A DNA stretch of 64,000 nucleotides from Collimonas rhizosphaerae (GCF_038896935.1 NZ_JBANDC010000001.1:467300-531299), one strand, 5' to 3'. Positions 24,155 through 33,418 are shown, numbered from the stretch's first letter. Program-made: numbers and translations. Notes: a model not told the origin generated them from the letters alone.

Positions 24155-24742
24155 TTAACTGAGTCCTGGCAGATAGTGCGTCAGCTTATCGTAGCCGTTG
24201 TCTTTCAGTGCCCTGACGGCATCAGCCCCTTTCTTTCCCCATGTCAGGACATCTCCATTGGCGTCAACATATACCCAGTGCAACAGGCCGTATCGATAGT
24301 TGCCTTGGTTGTCTCTTTTCCCCAGGCCGTAAATCGCGTTTTTATACGGTAGCGGCTTATCGAGATTCAAGGCGTTGGTGGTTGCTGTCGTCGCATGAAA
24401 ATCATAGTTCAAGAAGCCCAGGTCTTTGCACAGCAGGCTGACGGCCGCTGCGGTCATCGCAATTCCCACCTGTTCATCCATTGCATGGTTGCCACGCATC
24501 TTATCCGTGACTTCTTTGAGGCTTTTATAGGCAAACACTGCCCCGAAAACCTTTGAAAAGTCCAGTAGTTCTGCTGACCGGTCTGCATGATTTCTGCAGA
24601 AATTCTCGATCAGAGGGAACAACGTCCCATAGGTGTCAGCCGCGAGATTGCCTCCCGGCTTGTGGTTCAGGTTGGCGGCCTGAACGGCTGCGACAAAACC
24701 GCACACTCCCCAGTTATTCTGATTCAGTTCTTCGCTTTTCAT
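24155..24742 (-). CDS. Papain-like cysteine peptidase/amidase-like small protein
   Basis: 195 residues from the ATG at 24742, six to seven bases after AAGGA; another ATG two codons upstream touches that site. Cys14 lies in NNWGVCGFVAAVQAAN at a helix start and His155 in LLHWVYVDANGDVLTWG, with Asp160/Asn162 behind it. This is the Cys...His...Asp/Asn order and local shape of papain-fold (C39/NlpC-like) enzymes. No signal peptide. Size and isolation recall secreted effectors such as type VI amidases, but no secretion genes are nearby. Peptidase activity is inferred from motifs only. Confidence 0.55.
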   Translation of the reverse strand: MKSEELNQNNWGVCGFVAAVQAANLNHKPGGNLAADTYGTLFPLIENFCRNHADRSAELLDFSKVFGAVFAYKSLKEVTDKMRGNHAMDEQVGIAMTAAAVSLLCKDLGFLNYDFHATTATTNALNLDKPLPYKNAIYGLGKRDNQGNYRYGLLHWVYVDANGDVLTWGKKGADAVRALKDNGYDKLTHYLPGLS

Positions 24743-24748
24743 AATCAT

Positions 24749-25249
24749 TCCTTTTCATGTGGGCGTATATGGCGTTGAGCCATATACTTAAACGGACCAC
24801 CGCTTAATCAATAGAAGGCGGCCGCACGGAATCTTTTTCGCTTTCGTGCCCAGCGTGTCGGCATGAAAACCTCAAAGATCATGAAAAGAGTAATCTCGGC
24901 ATTTGCCTGGAAAATGATGATTCCTGACATGGGCAAAGCGCTGACTGGAATGCGCAAAGGAGAGAGTGACAGTAGTGGGGCAGCTCGCTGGCAGGGCGAA
25001 TGATTCACAGAATTGGATGCAAATATGCCCGTTGATCGGGCAAACGAGATACGGGATTTTCAGGCCATCATGGCGATGAATTTACATTCAGGGCGGACCT
25101 GCCTGTGTTACGGATGCATTAGCAACAGCGTTTCCCATCCGTGGATCATCATGTTTCTAAAAAAATATGGAAAATGTCATGAATTGTCATGATAACAGTA
25201 TTTCCATGAACCAACATATGGCTATGAATCTACTTTGTTGGGGCAAAAA
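24749..25249. other. Intergenic region between the papain-like gene and the regulator
   Basis: 500 bp without a credible gene; the 66-codon minus ORF at 24808-25008 lacks support. It includes a small hairpin (TGCCCGTTGATCGGGCA near 25027) and a 10-bp tandem direct repeat at 25173-25192 listed separately. Confidence 0.5.
25173..25192 (+). promoter_or_regulatory. Two 10-bp direct repeats, possible OmpR-type operator
   Basis: AATGTCATGA followed immediately by ATTGTCATGA. Tandem half-sites with a 10-bp period are the usual binding pattern of OmpR/PhoB winged-helix dimers. The site lies 58 bp upstream of the regulator at 25250, suggesting autoregulation. Confidence 0.45.
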
Positions 25250-25777
25250 ATGATGACGTTGCTTCTCCTGAACGATGACACTCGGGATAAAAATGAGATC
25301 TGCGATTTTTTCAGCAGCGCCGGTTATCAGATCAATTGGAGCGAAACATCGGCTACCTTTCTGGCCGGACAAAGCCTGAGGGAACAAAATAAATCCATCA
25401 CCATCCTTCAAATAGATCACACGCATCCATTCCCCCCCGACATAGCCAACCTGACCCAGGGCCTCATGGTGCCTTGGCGCCTGTCCTTGCATCAGCGGAC
25501 CTTGACTGCGCCAAACAACAACAAGATCAAACTTACCAGCCTTGAATTTACATTGATCAAAACCTTCGCCCTGCTGGAAAAAGGCGAGGTGGCGTCCAGG
25601 AAGAAGATTATTGACGAATTTGGCGAGCACTATTTGAGCTACGATCAAAACCGGCTGGACACCATGATCATGCGCTTACGCAAGAAAATCAGACATGGAC
25701 TGGGACTGACACTGCCCTTAAATACGGTGAGGGTGCGCGGATTCAGCTTTGACGATCTACTCATCCTCGATCACTAA
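25250..25777 (+). CDS. OmpR/PhoB-type DNA-binding protein with a shortened receiver-like domain
   Basis: 175 residues from an ATG at 25250 (ATG also at 25253). The C-terminal ~100 residues are a winged-helix Trans_reg_C domain: KIKLTSLEFTLIKTFALLEK, then YDQNRLDTMIMRLRKKIRHG and LNTVRVRGFSF. The N-terminal ~72 residues look like the first half of a receiver (LLLLNDDTRDKNEICDFF, later ITILQID with Asp56) but stop before the Thr/Lys switch residues. No histidine kinase is adjacent. It may act without phosphorylation. Confidence 0.8.
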   Translation: MMTLLLLNDDTRDKNEICDFFSSAGYQINWSETSATFLAGQSLREQNKSITILQIDHTHPFPPDIANLTQGLMVPWRLSLHQRTLTAPNNNKIKLTSLEFTLIKTFALLEKGEVASRKKIIDEFGEHYLSYDQNRLDTMIMRLRKKIRHGLGLTLPLNTVRVRGFSFDDLLILDH

Positions 25778-26021
25778 GATGCTGCAATCCGTGACATCTT
25801 CATAGCTTGCCTTTTATTTTCCGAACACAACACACTAAATCATCCGGCGCAATGGAACGCTCATTCTAAACAAGCGGTCTGTTGCTTTTTTCAGCTTCGG
25901 AAATTCCTGACATCAGGCAGTCACATTTCCTCGTGAGAATGCGGGTTTATCCAGATGCAGCCGCCTGTGGCGCCCATGCACTCTGGCCTGAATCTGACAA
26001 TCATCCAATCACGGGATAACC

Positions 26022-28439
26022 ATGAAACTTCGTTCCTTGGCGCTGGCATGCGCAACGCTAGCCTATCTGAGCGGCTGCAGCGGTGGCGGCGGAAATGCGC
26101 TCGGCGCTGGCGGCGCCACGGTAAACGGCGTTGCGGCGAGCGGTAAAGCGCTGGCTGGCGTCAATGTAACCATCACCGACAGCAGCGGCCAGAACGTACA
26201 GACGGCGCTAACCGACGCCAGCGGCAAATTCACGCTGACGCTGAAAGGCAGCGCGCCTTTTATCCTGACCGCGCCGTTTAACGACGCCGATGGCAGCGCC
26301 GCCACATTGTCTGCTGTCATCAATCCGAGCTCGACCCAGGTGGGGACCGTGCAAGCCAACCTGAATCCTCTGACCTCGCTGGTGACCCAGCGTGTGCTCG
26401 GCCTGATCCCGAACGGCAGCCCGAGCGCAGCGCAAATCAGCGCTGCTAAAATCAGCTCAGCCAGCATAGCGCAGGCAGTCAGTGACGTCTCCTTGCCGCT
26501 GCAGCCTTTGTTTACTGCGCTTGGCGTGCCTGCCAGCGAGACCGGCGATCCGATAGGCAGCACCGCCTACCAGGCGATTGCAAGCGATCCGCTCGATAAT
26601 CTGTTCGAGCTGGCGCACTTTACCGTACATACCGGCCAGGTCGCGGTCGGCGCCGACGCCAATCGCGCAGTCCTGACGATCCCGGCCAGCGGCAGCGTCA
26701 GCGGCGCATTGCCGGCGAGCGCGATCCAGTCGCTGGTGGCGCTGAACAACGGCCCGACCACCACCCCGATCCAGAACGTCATCGTGATCGTCGGCGAAAA
26801 CCAGACCTTCGATGCGGTATTCGGCGCTTATCAGCCGCCGCAAGGGCAGACCGTAAAGAATTTGCTGTCGCAAGGGATCATCAACGCCGACGGCACTCCC
26901 GGTCCGAACTTCAGCCTGGCGCTGCAAAACCAGGGGGCTAGCCAGACTGCCTATACGCTTAACCCGGCCCGCGCCGGCGCTTACGCTACCCTGCCGCAAC
27001 CGACCGCAATCGGCGAACTCAGCCCGCCGACCTTCCAGAATCCGGGCGGCGTGCCGGATACCCGTTTCCCGGCAAACCTGCCGAACGGCCCGTTCCAGCT
27101 GACCAAATATGTGGCTTACGGCACCGCCAACAGCGCGCTGACCGGCGATCCGGTGCATCGCTTCTTCCAGATGTGGCAGCAAACCGGCGGCGACAATGCC
27201 AAGCTGGATATGTTTACCTGGGTCGCCGCCACCGTCGGCCAGGGCGGCGACACCACCGGCATCACACCGAGCAATCCGGGGCAGGGCGGCGAGCTGATGA
27301 GCTTCCTTAACATGAACACCGGCGATGCGCCTTTCTTCAAATCGCTGGCGCAGCAATATGCGTTGAGCGACAACTATCACCAGAGCATCATGGGCGGCAC
27401 CGGCGCCAACTTCTTCAGCATCGCTACCGGCGACCTGCCGTATTTCAACAGCGGCGGCGCGGTTGGCGTGCCGCCGGCGAACCAGATCGAGAATCCGAAT
27501 CCGCTGGCGCAAACTCCCAATTTCTATTCACAGGACGGCTACCAGGGCGGCTCCTACGTCAACTGTTCCGATGCGGGCCAGCCTGGCGTCGGCGCCATCC
27601 TGAATTTCCTTGTTGGCAAGAAGGTCAAGAGCAATTGCGAGGCCGGCAAATACTACCTGGTCAATAATTACAATCCGGGCTACGACATGAACGGCAATGT
27701 GCAGCCTATCGGTCCCAACAATTACAACTACCCGCCGCAAACCGTGCCCACCATCGCTGAAGGCCTGTCCAAGAAAAACGTCGGCTGGAAGTGGTATACG
27801 GGCGCTCGCGAAACAGCCGACGTCACCGCCGACGCCGCGGCCCTTGGTTTCCCGGTGTCGGTGACGCAAGGCGCCCAATACAACGCCATCGGCGATCCGC
27901 TGGTCGCGTCCAGCAACATCATGAACAGCAGCCTGAAATCGAACCTGGCAGGCCTCACCACCTTCTACAGCGACATCGCCAAGGGCAGCTTGCCTGCGGT
28001 TTCGTTCGTGGTGCCAAAGAACCTCGACAGCGGCCACCCCGGCTATTCAGCACCGGCGCGCTACGAGGCATTCCTGCAAGACCTGATCGCCAAGGTCAAG
28101 GCGAACCCGACGCTGTGGGCGCATACCGCGATCCTGGTCACTACCGATGAAGGCGGCGGCCACTTCGACACCGGCTACATCCAGAACGTCGACTTCTTCG
28201 GCGACGGCCCGCGCATCCCGTTCCTGGTAGTGTCGCCTTACGCCCGCACCGGCTTCATCGACCACACCTACTACGATCACTCATCGGTGCTGAAATTCAT
28301 CGAGCGCAACTGGCGCCTGGCGCCGCTGTCGCCCCGCAGCCGCGACAACCTGCCCAACCCGGTCAGCCTCGCCGCCGACCAGTACCGCCCGGTCAACACC
28401 ACCGCCATCGGTGACCTGATGGCAATGTTCAACTTCTGA
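26022..28439 (+). CDS. Phospholipase C/acid phosphatase-type phosphoesterase lipoprotein
   Basis: 805 residues. Lipobox LAYLSGC (Cys19) then SGGGGN. Residues ~30-110 form a carboxypeptidase-regulatory-like beta domain (VNGVAASGKALAGVNVTITD). The phosphoesterase domain (~248-800) starts IQNVIVIVGENQTFDAVFGA (equivalent of the ENRSFD motif), with ALSDNYHQSIMGGTGANFF, and ends TAILVTTDEGGGHFDTG and IPFLVVSPYARTGFIDHTYY. Family members hydrolyse phosphate esters or phospholipids outside the inner membrane. An isolated gene; a REP-like palindrome follows 7 bp after the stop. Confidence 0.92.
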   Translation: MKLRSLALACATLAYLSGCSGGGGNALGAGGATVNGVAASGKALAGVNVTITDSSGQNVQTALTDASGKFTLTLKGSAPFILTAPFNDADGSAATLSAVINPSSTQVGTVQANLNPLTSLVTQRVLGLIPNGSPSAAQISAAKISSASIAQAVSDVSLPLQPLFTALGVPASETGDPIGSTAYQAIASDPLDNLFELAHFTVHTGQVAVGADANRAVLTIPASGSVSGALPASAIQSLVALNNGPTTTPIQNVIVIVGENQTFDAVFGAYQPPQGQTVKNLLSQGIINADGTPGPNFSLALQNQGASQTAYTLNPARAGAYATLPQPTAIGELSPPTFQNPGGVPDTRFPANLPNGPFQLTKYVAYGTANSALTGDPVHRFFQMWQQTGGDNAKLDMFTWVAATVGQGGDTTGITPSNPGQGGELMSFLNMNTGDAPFFKSLAQQYALSDNYHQSIMGGTGANFFSIATGDLPYFNSGGAVGVPPANQIENPNPLAQTPNFYSQDGYQGGSYVNCSDAGQPGVGAILNFLVGKKVKSNCEAGKYYLVNNYNPGYDMNGNVQPIGPNNYNYPPQTVPTIAEGLSKKNVGWKWYTGARETADVTADAAALGFPVSVTQGAQYNAIGDPLVASSNIMNSSLKSNLAGLTTFYSDIAKGSLPAVSFVVPKNLDSGHPGYSAPARYEAFLQDLIAKVKANPTLWAHTAILVTTDEGGGHFDTGYIQNVDFFGDGPRIPFLVVSPYARTGFIDHTYYDHSSVLKFIERNWRLAPLSPRSRDNLPNPVSLAADQYRPVNTTAIGDLMAMFNF

Positions 28440-28446
28440 CCTGAAA

Positions 28447-28529
28447 AAATTAGGGTCAGAGTTGAATTAAAAAATGAGGGTCAGAGTCAAATATTTCCTC
28501 AAATAAAAATTCGACTCTGACCCTAATTT
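28447..28529. repeat. 83-bp palindromic element with GGGTCAGAGT arms
   Basis: Inverted arms AAATTAGGGTCAGAGTTGAA and TTCGACTCTGACCCTAATTT (one mismatch), with a further GAGGGTCAGAGTCAAAT copy inside (from ~28477). No ORF inside. It can form a long hairpin and may also end the phosphoesterase transcript. It shares the AGGGTCAG core with the elements at 2084, 10683 and 15299 but not their interior. Confidence 0.8.
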
Positions 28530-28591
28530 AAATGCGGTTTTATGGAAATGGGTTGAGAATCTTGGGTAACAATCGCGGCTGGCTTGTTTGC

Positions 28592-29884
28592 ATGCGTTGG
28601 CATGGCGCTGCTGTGCTGTTTGCGGCTGCGTTGCTGGCTGGCTGTCACGATGCGGAAACGACGGCCCGGGCGGCGCATGCGGCTGGTGCGGCGCCGGCTG
28701 CGCCTAAACCGGCGCTGAAAATGTGGGTGCGTTATCCTGAGCCGCCGGCTGCGCTGAGTACTGCGGCGAGTTTGGGGAAGCAGATATTCTTCGATTCCTC
28801 GCTGTCGGCTTCCGGCGCCATGTCTTGCGCCACCTGCCACAGTCCGGACCATGCTTACGGGCCGCCCAACGGACTGGCCGTACAGCTGGGCGGCGCCGAC
28901 ATGCAACGGCAAGGGACGCGCGCCGTGCCGTCCTTGCGTTACCTGGGCTTCACTCCCAAGTTTACGCGCCACTACTACGTCCCCGGTCCGGACGATACCG
29001 AGGATGAAGGTCCTACCGGCGGCTTCACCCATGATGGCGCGGTCGACTCCTTGCATGAGCAAGCGCTGATTCCGCTACTTAACCCAAACGAGATGGCCAA
29101 TCCGGATCCGCAGGCGGTGGTCGCCAAGCTGCAAAAGACCGCTTATGCCGAACAGTTCCGGCAAGCCTATGGCGCCGACATCTTCCAGCGGCCGGCGGCG
29201 GCACTGGAACAGGCGACGCTGGCGCTGGAAGCATTCCAGATTGAAGACGCGAGCTTCCATCCCTATACCAGCAAATTCGATGCGGCGATGGCAGGCAACG
29301 CCGAGTTTGCGCCGGCCGAATTGCGCGGCTACGGTCTGTTCAACAATCCAAGCAAGGGCAATTGCGCCAAGTGCCACATCGACACGCCCGGGCCGGGAGG
29401 ACGGCCGGCGCAATTCACCGACTTCGGTTTCCAGGCGCTGGGCGTGCCGCGTAACCTCGAGATCGCGGCGAACCGCAATCCGAAATATGCCGACCTTGGC
29501 ATCTGCGGCCCCGAGCGCAAGGATATGGCGCGGGAGGCGGAATTCTGCGGCATGTTCAAATCGCCCACCTTGCGTAACGTGGCGACGCGGGCAGTCTTCT
29601 TCCACAACGGCCGTTTCCATACGCTGGAAGACATGATGCATTTTTATGTCACGCGCGACACCGATCCCGCCAGGTGGTATCCGAAGGTAAAAGGCAAACT
29701 CGCCAAGTTCGACGACCTGCCGCCGCGTTACCGCGCCAACATCGATAACCTGGACGCTCCGCTGAACCGCAAGATGGGCGAAGCGCCAGCCCTGGACGAG
29801 GAAGAAATCGGCGACCTGATCGCCTTCCTGAAAACCCTCAACGACGGCTACTCGGCCAAATCGGGCGCCGCCCGCACCGAATGA
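28592..29884 (+). CDS. Di-haem cytochrome c peroxidase/MauG-family lipoprotein
   Basis: ~430 residues from the ATG at 28592 (MRWHGAAVLFAAALLAGC, lipobox). An upstream ATG at 28532 lies at the edge of the repeat and would add 20 residues. Two CxxCH haem sites: MSCATCHSP (~79-83) and NCAKCHIDT (~258-262). Other family marks include LGKQIFFDSSLSASGAMSC, FKSPTLRNVATRAVFFHNGR and EEEIGDLIAFLKTLN. Members reduce H2O2 or oxidise protein substrates in the periplasm. The nearest neighbours are unrelated. Confidence 0.92.
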   Translation: MRWHGAAVLFAAALLAGCHDAETTARAAHAAGAAPAAPKPALKMWVRYPEPPAALSTAASLGKQIFFDSSLSASGAMSCATCHSPDHAYGPPNGLAVQLGGADMQRQGTRAVPSLRYLGFTPKFTRHYYVPGPDDTEDEGPTGGFTHDGAVDSLHEQALIPLLNPNEMANPDPQAVVAKLQKTAYAEQFRQAYGADIFQRPAAALEQATLALEAFQIEDASFHPYTSKFDAAMAGNAEFAPAELRGYGLFNNPSKGNCAKCHIDTPGPGGRPAQFTDFGFQALGVPRNLEIAANRNPKYADLGICGPERKDMAREAEFCGMFKSPTLRNVATRAVFFHNGRFHTLEDMMHFYVTRDTDPARWYPKVKGKLAKFDDLPPRYRANIDNLDAPLNRKMGEAPALDEEEIGDLIAFLKTLNDGYSAKSGAARTE

Positions 29885-29929
29885 AGCAATTCAGGGATGT
29901 GCCGCCGGCGCCATCCAGCCCGCCATGTT

Positions 29930-30448
29930 TCAGCAGCCGTACGCCTTGCGTCCGCCAATCCATTGATAGCGGCCGCCGCGCGGGCCGACATGGCAAGCCG
30001 CGCCGCGGGAGGCGCCGTGCCGGAAACGCCAGGGCGGCACCGGATTCGCGGCTGACCACAATCCGGTCCTGTTATTGCGCGCGATTGCCTCAAGAGCCTT
30101 GAGTTCGCGGTTGCTTCGCGCAGAGGTCCAAGCCATGCCGCGCTCCACCTGGGCCCGGCCGGCATCAATACCATTGCAGCGCACGGCCGCAACGCTGCGG
30201 CCGAAACGATCGGTGGCTCGCGTGTTGTACTGGACATCCGTGCCGGCGCAGAGCTGATGCAGCGATTGCCGGGCCTGCGGGCCGAACGCCTGCCTGATTT
30301 CCGGCGCGTCGATATCGGCCAGGCGCAGCTTGATCCGGTTGCGGCCAACCTGCAGCGTCATGCTGTCGCCGTCGGCCACGCTGACAACCTGGTGCGCGTA
30401 CGCGGCCAGCGGCGCGAGCAGCAGAAAAGTGGCGAGCAGTATTCTCAT
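29930..30448 (-). CDS. Secreted thermonuclease-family (SNase-like) protein
   Basis: 172 residues with signal peptide (LLATFLLLAPLAAYA). The OB-fold SNase core has VVSVADGDSMTLQ, IKLRLADIDAPEIRQAFGPQ and DRFGRSVAAVRCNG. The Arg after the first strand, the Asp of DGD and the later Arg are present. The Glu found in staphylococcal nuclease (GPEA) appears as Gln in GPQA by eye alignment, a change also seen in proteobacterial relatives. Likely periplasmic or secreted; activity uncertain. It is convergent with the peroxidase gene. Confidence 0.85.
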   Translation of the reverse strand: MRILLATFLLLAPLAAYAHQVVSVADGDSMTLQVGRNRIKLRLADIDAPEIRQAFGPQARQSLHQLCAGTDVQYNTRATDRFGRSVAAVRCNGIDAGRAQVERGMAWTSARSNRELKALEAIARNNRTGLWSAANPVPPWRFRHGASRGAACHVGPRGGRYQWIGGRKAYGC

Positions 30449-30507
30449 TTACACTGAGGCATGGGGAAGAGGAAACGACTGATCCGCCAGCTTACAGAGG
30501 AAGAACA

Positions 30508-31197
30508 ATGAAGAATATAAGAGGTATCGTATTCGATCTCTACGGCACGCTATACGACGTGCATTCGGTCGCTGCGGCCTGCGATGCCTATCACCCGGGC
30601 CGGGGGCGCGAAATCAGCACGGCCTGGCGGCAGAAGCAGCTTGAGTACACCTGGCTGCGCAGCCTGATGGGCGACTATGCCGATTTCGAGCAGGTTACTC
30701 GCGACGCCCTGGAGTTCACATCCGGGCAGCTGCGGCTGCCGCTCGGCGAGGCCGCGCTCTCAGCGCTCTGCGCGGAATATCTCAGTATCGCGCCGTACCC
30801 GGAAGTGCCCGCAGCGCTGGCAAGGCTGCAGGCAATAGGATTGCCGCTGGCGATCCTGTCCAACGGTTCTGCCAATTCAATACGCAGCGTGGTAGAGGCG
30901 TCCGGGCTGGAGCAGCGCTTCGCGCATCTGATCAGCGCCGACAGCGTGCGTGTCTTCAAGCCGCACGACAAGGTCTACCAGCTGGCGGAGCAGCAGATGC
31001 ATTGCGATCGTTCGGAACTGCTGTTCGTGTCATCAAATGCGTGGGATGCGTCGGGCGCGCGGCATTTCGGCTATCCGGTCTGCTGGATCAACCGGGCCGG
31101 CAACGCGTTTGACGAGTTGGGGCAGTCGCCCGATCATATTCTGCAGGGGTTGGACCAGCTGGCGGACCGGTTTGAAACACGACGGCCAGCGGCCTGA
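30508..31197 (+). CDS. Haloacid dehalogenase, type II (HAD superfamily)
   Basis: 229 residues, ATG preceded by AGAGGAAGAAC. HAD motif I is GIVFDLYGTLYDV (Asp10 nucleophile), motif II LAILSNGSANS, motif III Lys in VRVFKPHDKVYQL, motif IV FVSSNAWDASGARHFGY. The SSNAWD and FKPH forms are characteristic of L-2-haloacid dehalogenases, which replace halide by hydroxyl on 2-haloalkanoates. Cytoplasmic. The stop is 7 bp before the convergent ClC gene's end. Confidence 0.93.
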   Translation: MKNIRGIVFDLYGTLYDVHSVAAACDAYHPGRGREISTAWRQKQLEYTWLRSLMGDYADFEQVTRDALEFTSGQLRLPLGEAALSALCAEYLSIAPYPEVPAALARLQAIGLPLAILSNGSANSIRSVVEASGLEQRFAHLISADSVRVFKPHDKVYQLAEQQMHCDRSELLFVSSNAWDASGARHFGYPVCWINRAGNAFDELGQSPDHILQGLDQLADRFETRRPAA

Positions 31198-31203
31198 CTG
31201 GAT

Positions 31204-32958
31204 TCAGCTCAACAATCTTTCGCGTTTTTGCTCTTCATCGAAAAACAGCCGCGACGGCTTGATCAGGTCGCTGCGGCTGATGATGCCGACCAGGCGCCGG
31301 CTTTGCAGGTCGCTGACCACCGGCAGCCGTTCCAGGTGGTGGGTCGCCATGCGCGCGGCGACGACCCGGCAGGTTTCGGACGGCAGCGCGACCAAGGCGG
31401 CAGATTGCTCCAGGCAGGCCGGATTGAACAAGGTCGCCAGGGGATTGCTGCCGTCGGCTTGTGGGCTGAAGCTGCTGCGTTCGACCATGCCCATCAAGCC
31501 TTGGTTCATGTCGACCACCGGATAGCAGCGGTGCACCTGTTGCGTACCGAAATAGCGCTCCAGCGTTTCCGCGATGGTGAGGCTGGCGGGAATCGCCGCC
31601 ACCGCATGGGTCATCACTTCATCCACATGCTGGCGCTCGAGCGGATCGACGCCGTATTCGCGATAGATGTGATAACCGCGCCGGGCGATCTTTTCCGTCA
31701 TGATCGAGCGCCGCATGGTCAGCACCGTAAAGCCGTAGGCGACGCCGGTGGTGAGCAGCAGCGGCAGCAAGGCATTGGTGTCGTGGGTCAGGCCAAAGGC
31801 AAACACGGCAGCGGTCAGCGGTGCGCCCAGGACTCCGGCCAGCACCGCAGCCATGCACACCAGCGGCCACAAATGCGCATCGCCGCCCGGCAGCCACGGC
31901 GCCAGCACCGTGCCCAGGCCGGCGCCGATGATCAGCAACGGCGCCAGCACGCCGCCGGAGGTGCCGGAGCCGAGCGCAATCACCCAGATCACGGCTTTCA
32001 CCAGCAGCAGGCTCAGCGCCAGCTGCAAAGCCAGGTTGCCGTTGAGCAGATCGCCGATCACGTCGTAGCCTACGCCTAGCGCCCGCGGCTCGAAATAGCC
32101 GCCTATGCCGACCGCGACGCCGCCCAGCGCCGGCCACCACATCCAGTGGATCGGCAATTTGCCGAACAGGTCCTCGACCCGGTACAAGGCAGTCGACATC
32201 AGCGCCGACAATGCGCCGCCCAGGATGCCGGCAACGACGCAGGAGAACAGGGCGCTGAGGCCGATTTCCGGTGTCTGCAAGGGAAACAGCGGACCGGCGT
32301 CCAGCAGCAGAGGCCGGGTGAATCCGGCTACGGCGCAGGCAACGATGACCGGCAGCAGGCTGCGCGGGCGCAGTTCGAACAGCAGCAGCTCCACCGCCAG
32401 CAGCACCGCGGCCACCGGCGTGCCGAACACCGCCGTCATGCCGGCTGTCGCGCCGGCCACCAGCAGGGTCTTGCGTTCGGCTGCGGTCAGGTGGAAATGC
32501 TGTGCGATCAACGAGCCGATGGCGCCGCCGGTCATGATGATCGGACCTTCGGCGCCAAACGGGCCGCCGCTGCCGATCACGATGCCGGACGACAGCGGCT
32601 TGAGGACGGCGACCTTGGCCGACATCTTGCTTTTGCCGAACAGGATCGCTTCAATCGCTTCCGGAATGCCGTGGCCGCGGATCTTGTCGGAACCGAAGCG
32701 CGCGATCAGGCCGACGATCAAGCCGCCCAGCACAGGCAGCACGATCACCCAGGCTCCGAGATGGTGGCCGGCGGGTGAACGGGTAGCGAAAGACAGTGTT
32801 TGATAGAAGAACAGGTTGGTGAACAGCCTGATCAGGTTCAGCAAGGCGTATGCCGCCAGCGTGCCGAAGCCGCCGATGACCACCGCGATCAGGGAAATCC
32901 TGAGCAGCCGCGTGTCCGCTGCGAAATCGCGCTTGTGTGAGTGCTGTGTCGATGACAT
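31204..32958 (-). CDS. ClC-family chloride channel/antiporter with C-terminal CBS pair
   Basis: 584 residues, about ten to twelve membrane helices. Selectivity elements: GHGIPEAIEA (~95-104), VIGSGGPFGAEGPIIMTGGA (~128-146) with Glu137 at the gating-glutamate position, and LGSGTSGGVLAPLLIIG. Two CBS domains occupy ~450-580 (DEVMTHAVAAIP; LERLPVVSDLQSRRLVGIIS) and probably sense nucleotides. Inner-membrane chloride transport, possibly in acid or osmotic stress. It is followed by, and divergent in function from, the MarR gene 10 bp upstream on the same strand. Confidence 0.93.
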   Translation of the reverse strand: MSSTQHSHKRDFAADTRLLRISLIAVVIGGFGTLAAYALLNLIRLFTNLFFYQTLSFATRSPAGHHLGAWVIVLPVLGGLIVGLIARFGSDKIRGHGIPEAIEAILFGKSKMSAKVAVLKPLSSGIVIGSGGPFGAEGPIIMTGGAIGSLIAQHFHLTAAERKTLLVAGATAGMTAVFGTPVAAVLLAVELLLFELRPRSLLPVIVACAVAGFTRPLLLDAGPLFPLQTPEIGLSALFSCVVAGILGGALSALMSTALYRVEDLFGKLPIHWMWWPALGGVAVGIGGYFEPRALGVGYDVIGDLLNGNLALQLALSLLLVKAVIWVIALGSGTSGGVLAPLLIIGAGLGTVLAPWLPGGDAHLWPLVCMAAVLAGVLGAPLTAAVFAFGLTHDTNALLPLLLTTGVAYGFTVLTMRRSIMTEKIARRGYHIYREYGVDPLERQHVDEVMTHAVAAIPASLTIAETLERYFGTQQVHRCYPVVDMNQGLMGMVERSSFSPQADGSNPLATLFNPACLEQSAALVALPSETCRVVAARMATHHLERLPVVSDLQSRRLVGIISRSDLIKPSRLFFDEEQKRERLLS

Positions 32959-32968
32959 GGTGGGTTTC

Positions 32969-33376
32969 TCAGCTATTGATGGTCGGGATGCGGAAGATGT
33001 CGGCCAGGGTATTCAATTCGGCATGGTGCAGTTCGGCCAGCTTGGCGAGGCAGCGTTCGCCGGCCGGCAGCAGGTGGATGTTCACCTGGCGGCGGTCGAC
33101 TTCGCTGTTGCGGCGCTGCACCAGCTTGAGTTTTTCGCAGCGCGATATCAGCGCCACCACACTGTGGTGCTGCGACTGCAAGCGCTCGGCCAGCTCGCCG
33201 ACGCTGGCCCAGTCGCGGCCAGGAGTGCCTTTTACGTGCAACAGCAGCAGGTATTGCTGCGGAGTGACGCCTTCGCTCTGCGCCGCTTCTTCGCTGAAGC
33301 GCAGGAATTTACGGAGCTGGTAACGGAATGTCGACAGCGCTTCAAAGTCTTGCTTGGAGAGGGAGGACGGTGGCAT
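32969..33376 (-). CDS. MarR-family transcriptional regulator
   Basis: ~135 residues from the ATG at 33376 (MPPSSLSKQDFEAL); a longer frame to 33496 covers the promoter palindrome and is rejected. Winged-helix features: GVTPQQYLLLLHVKGTP, SVGELAERLQSQHHSVVALI, and LVQRRNSEVDRRQVNIHLLP (the wing with its D-R-R-Q). It lies 10 bp upstream of the ClC gene, so the two are probably one transcript. An AT-rich inverted repeat at 33419-33445 is the likely operator. Confidence 0.9.
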   Translation of the reverse strand: MPPSSLSKQDFEALSTFRYQLRKFLRFSEEAAQSEGVTPQQYLLLLHVKGTPGRDWASVGELAERLQSQHHSVVALISRCEKLKLVQRRNSEVDRRQVNIHLLPAGERCLAKLAELHHAELNTLADIFRIPTINS

Positions 33377-33418
33377 CTGGCAATTGCCGCTTTGAGCGGC
33401 AGGGTTCTTGAGAGCGGT

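Noticed and set aside
26457..27512. 351-codon minus-strand ORF
   Set aside because: Antisense to the phosphoesterase gene; Arg/Ala-rich shadow translation.
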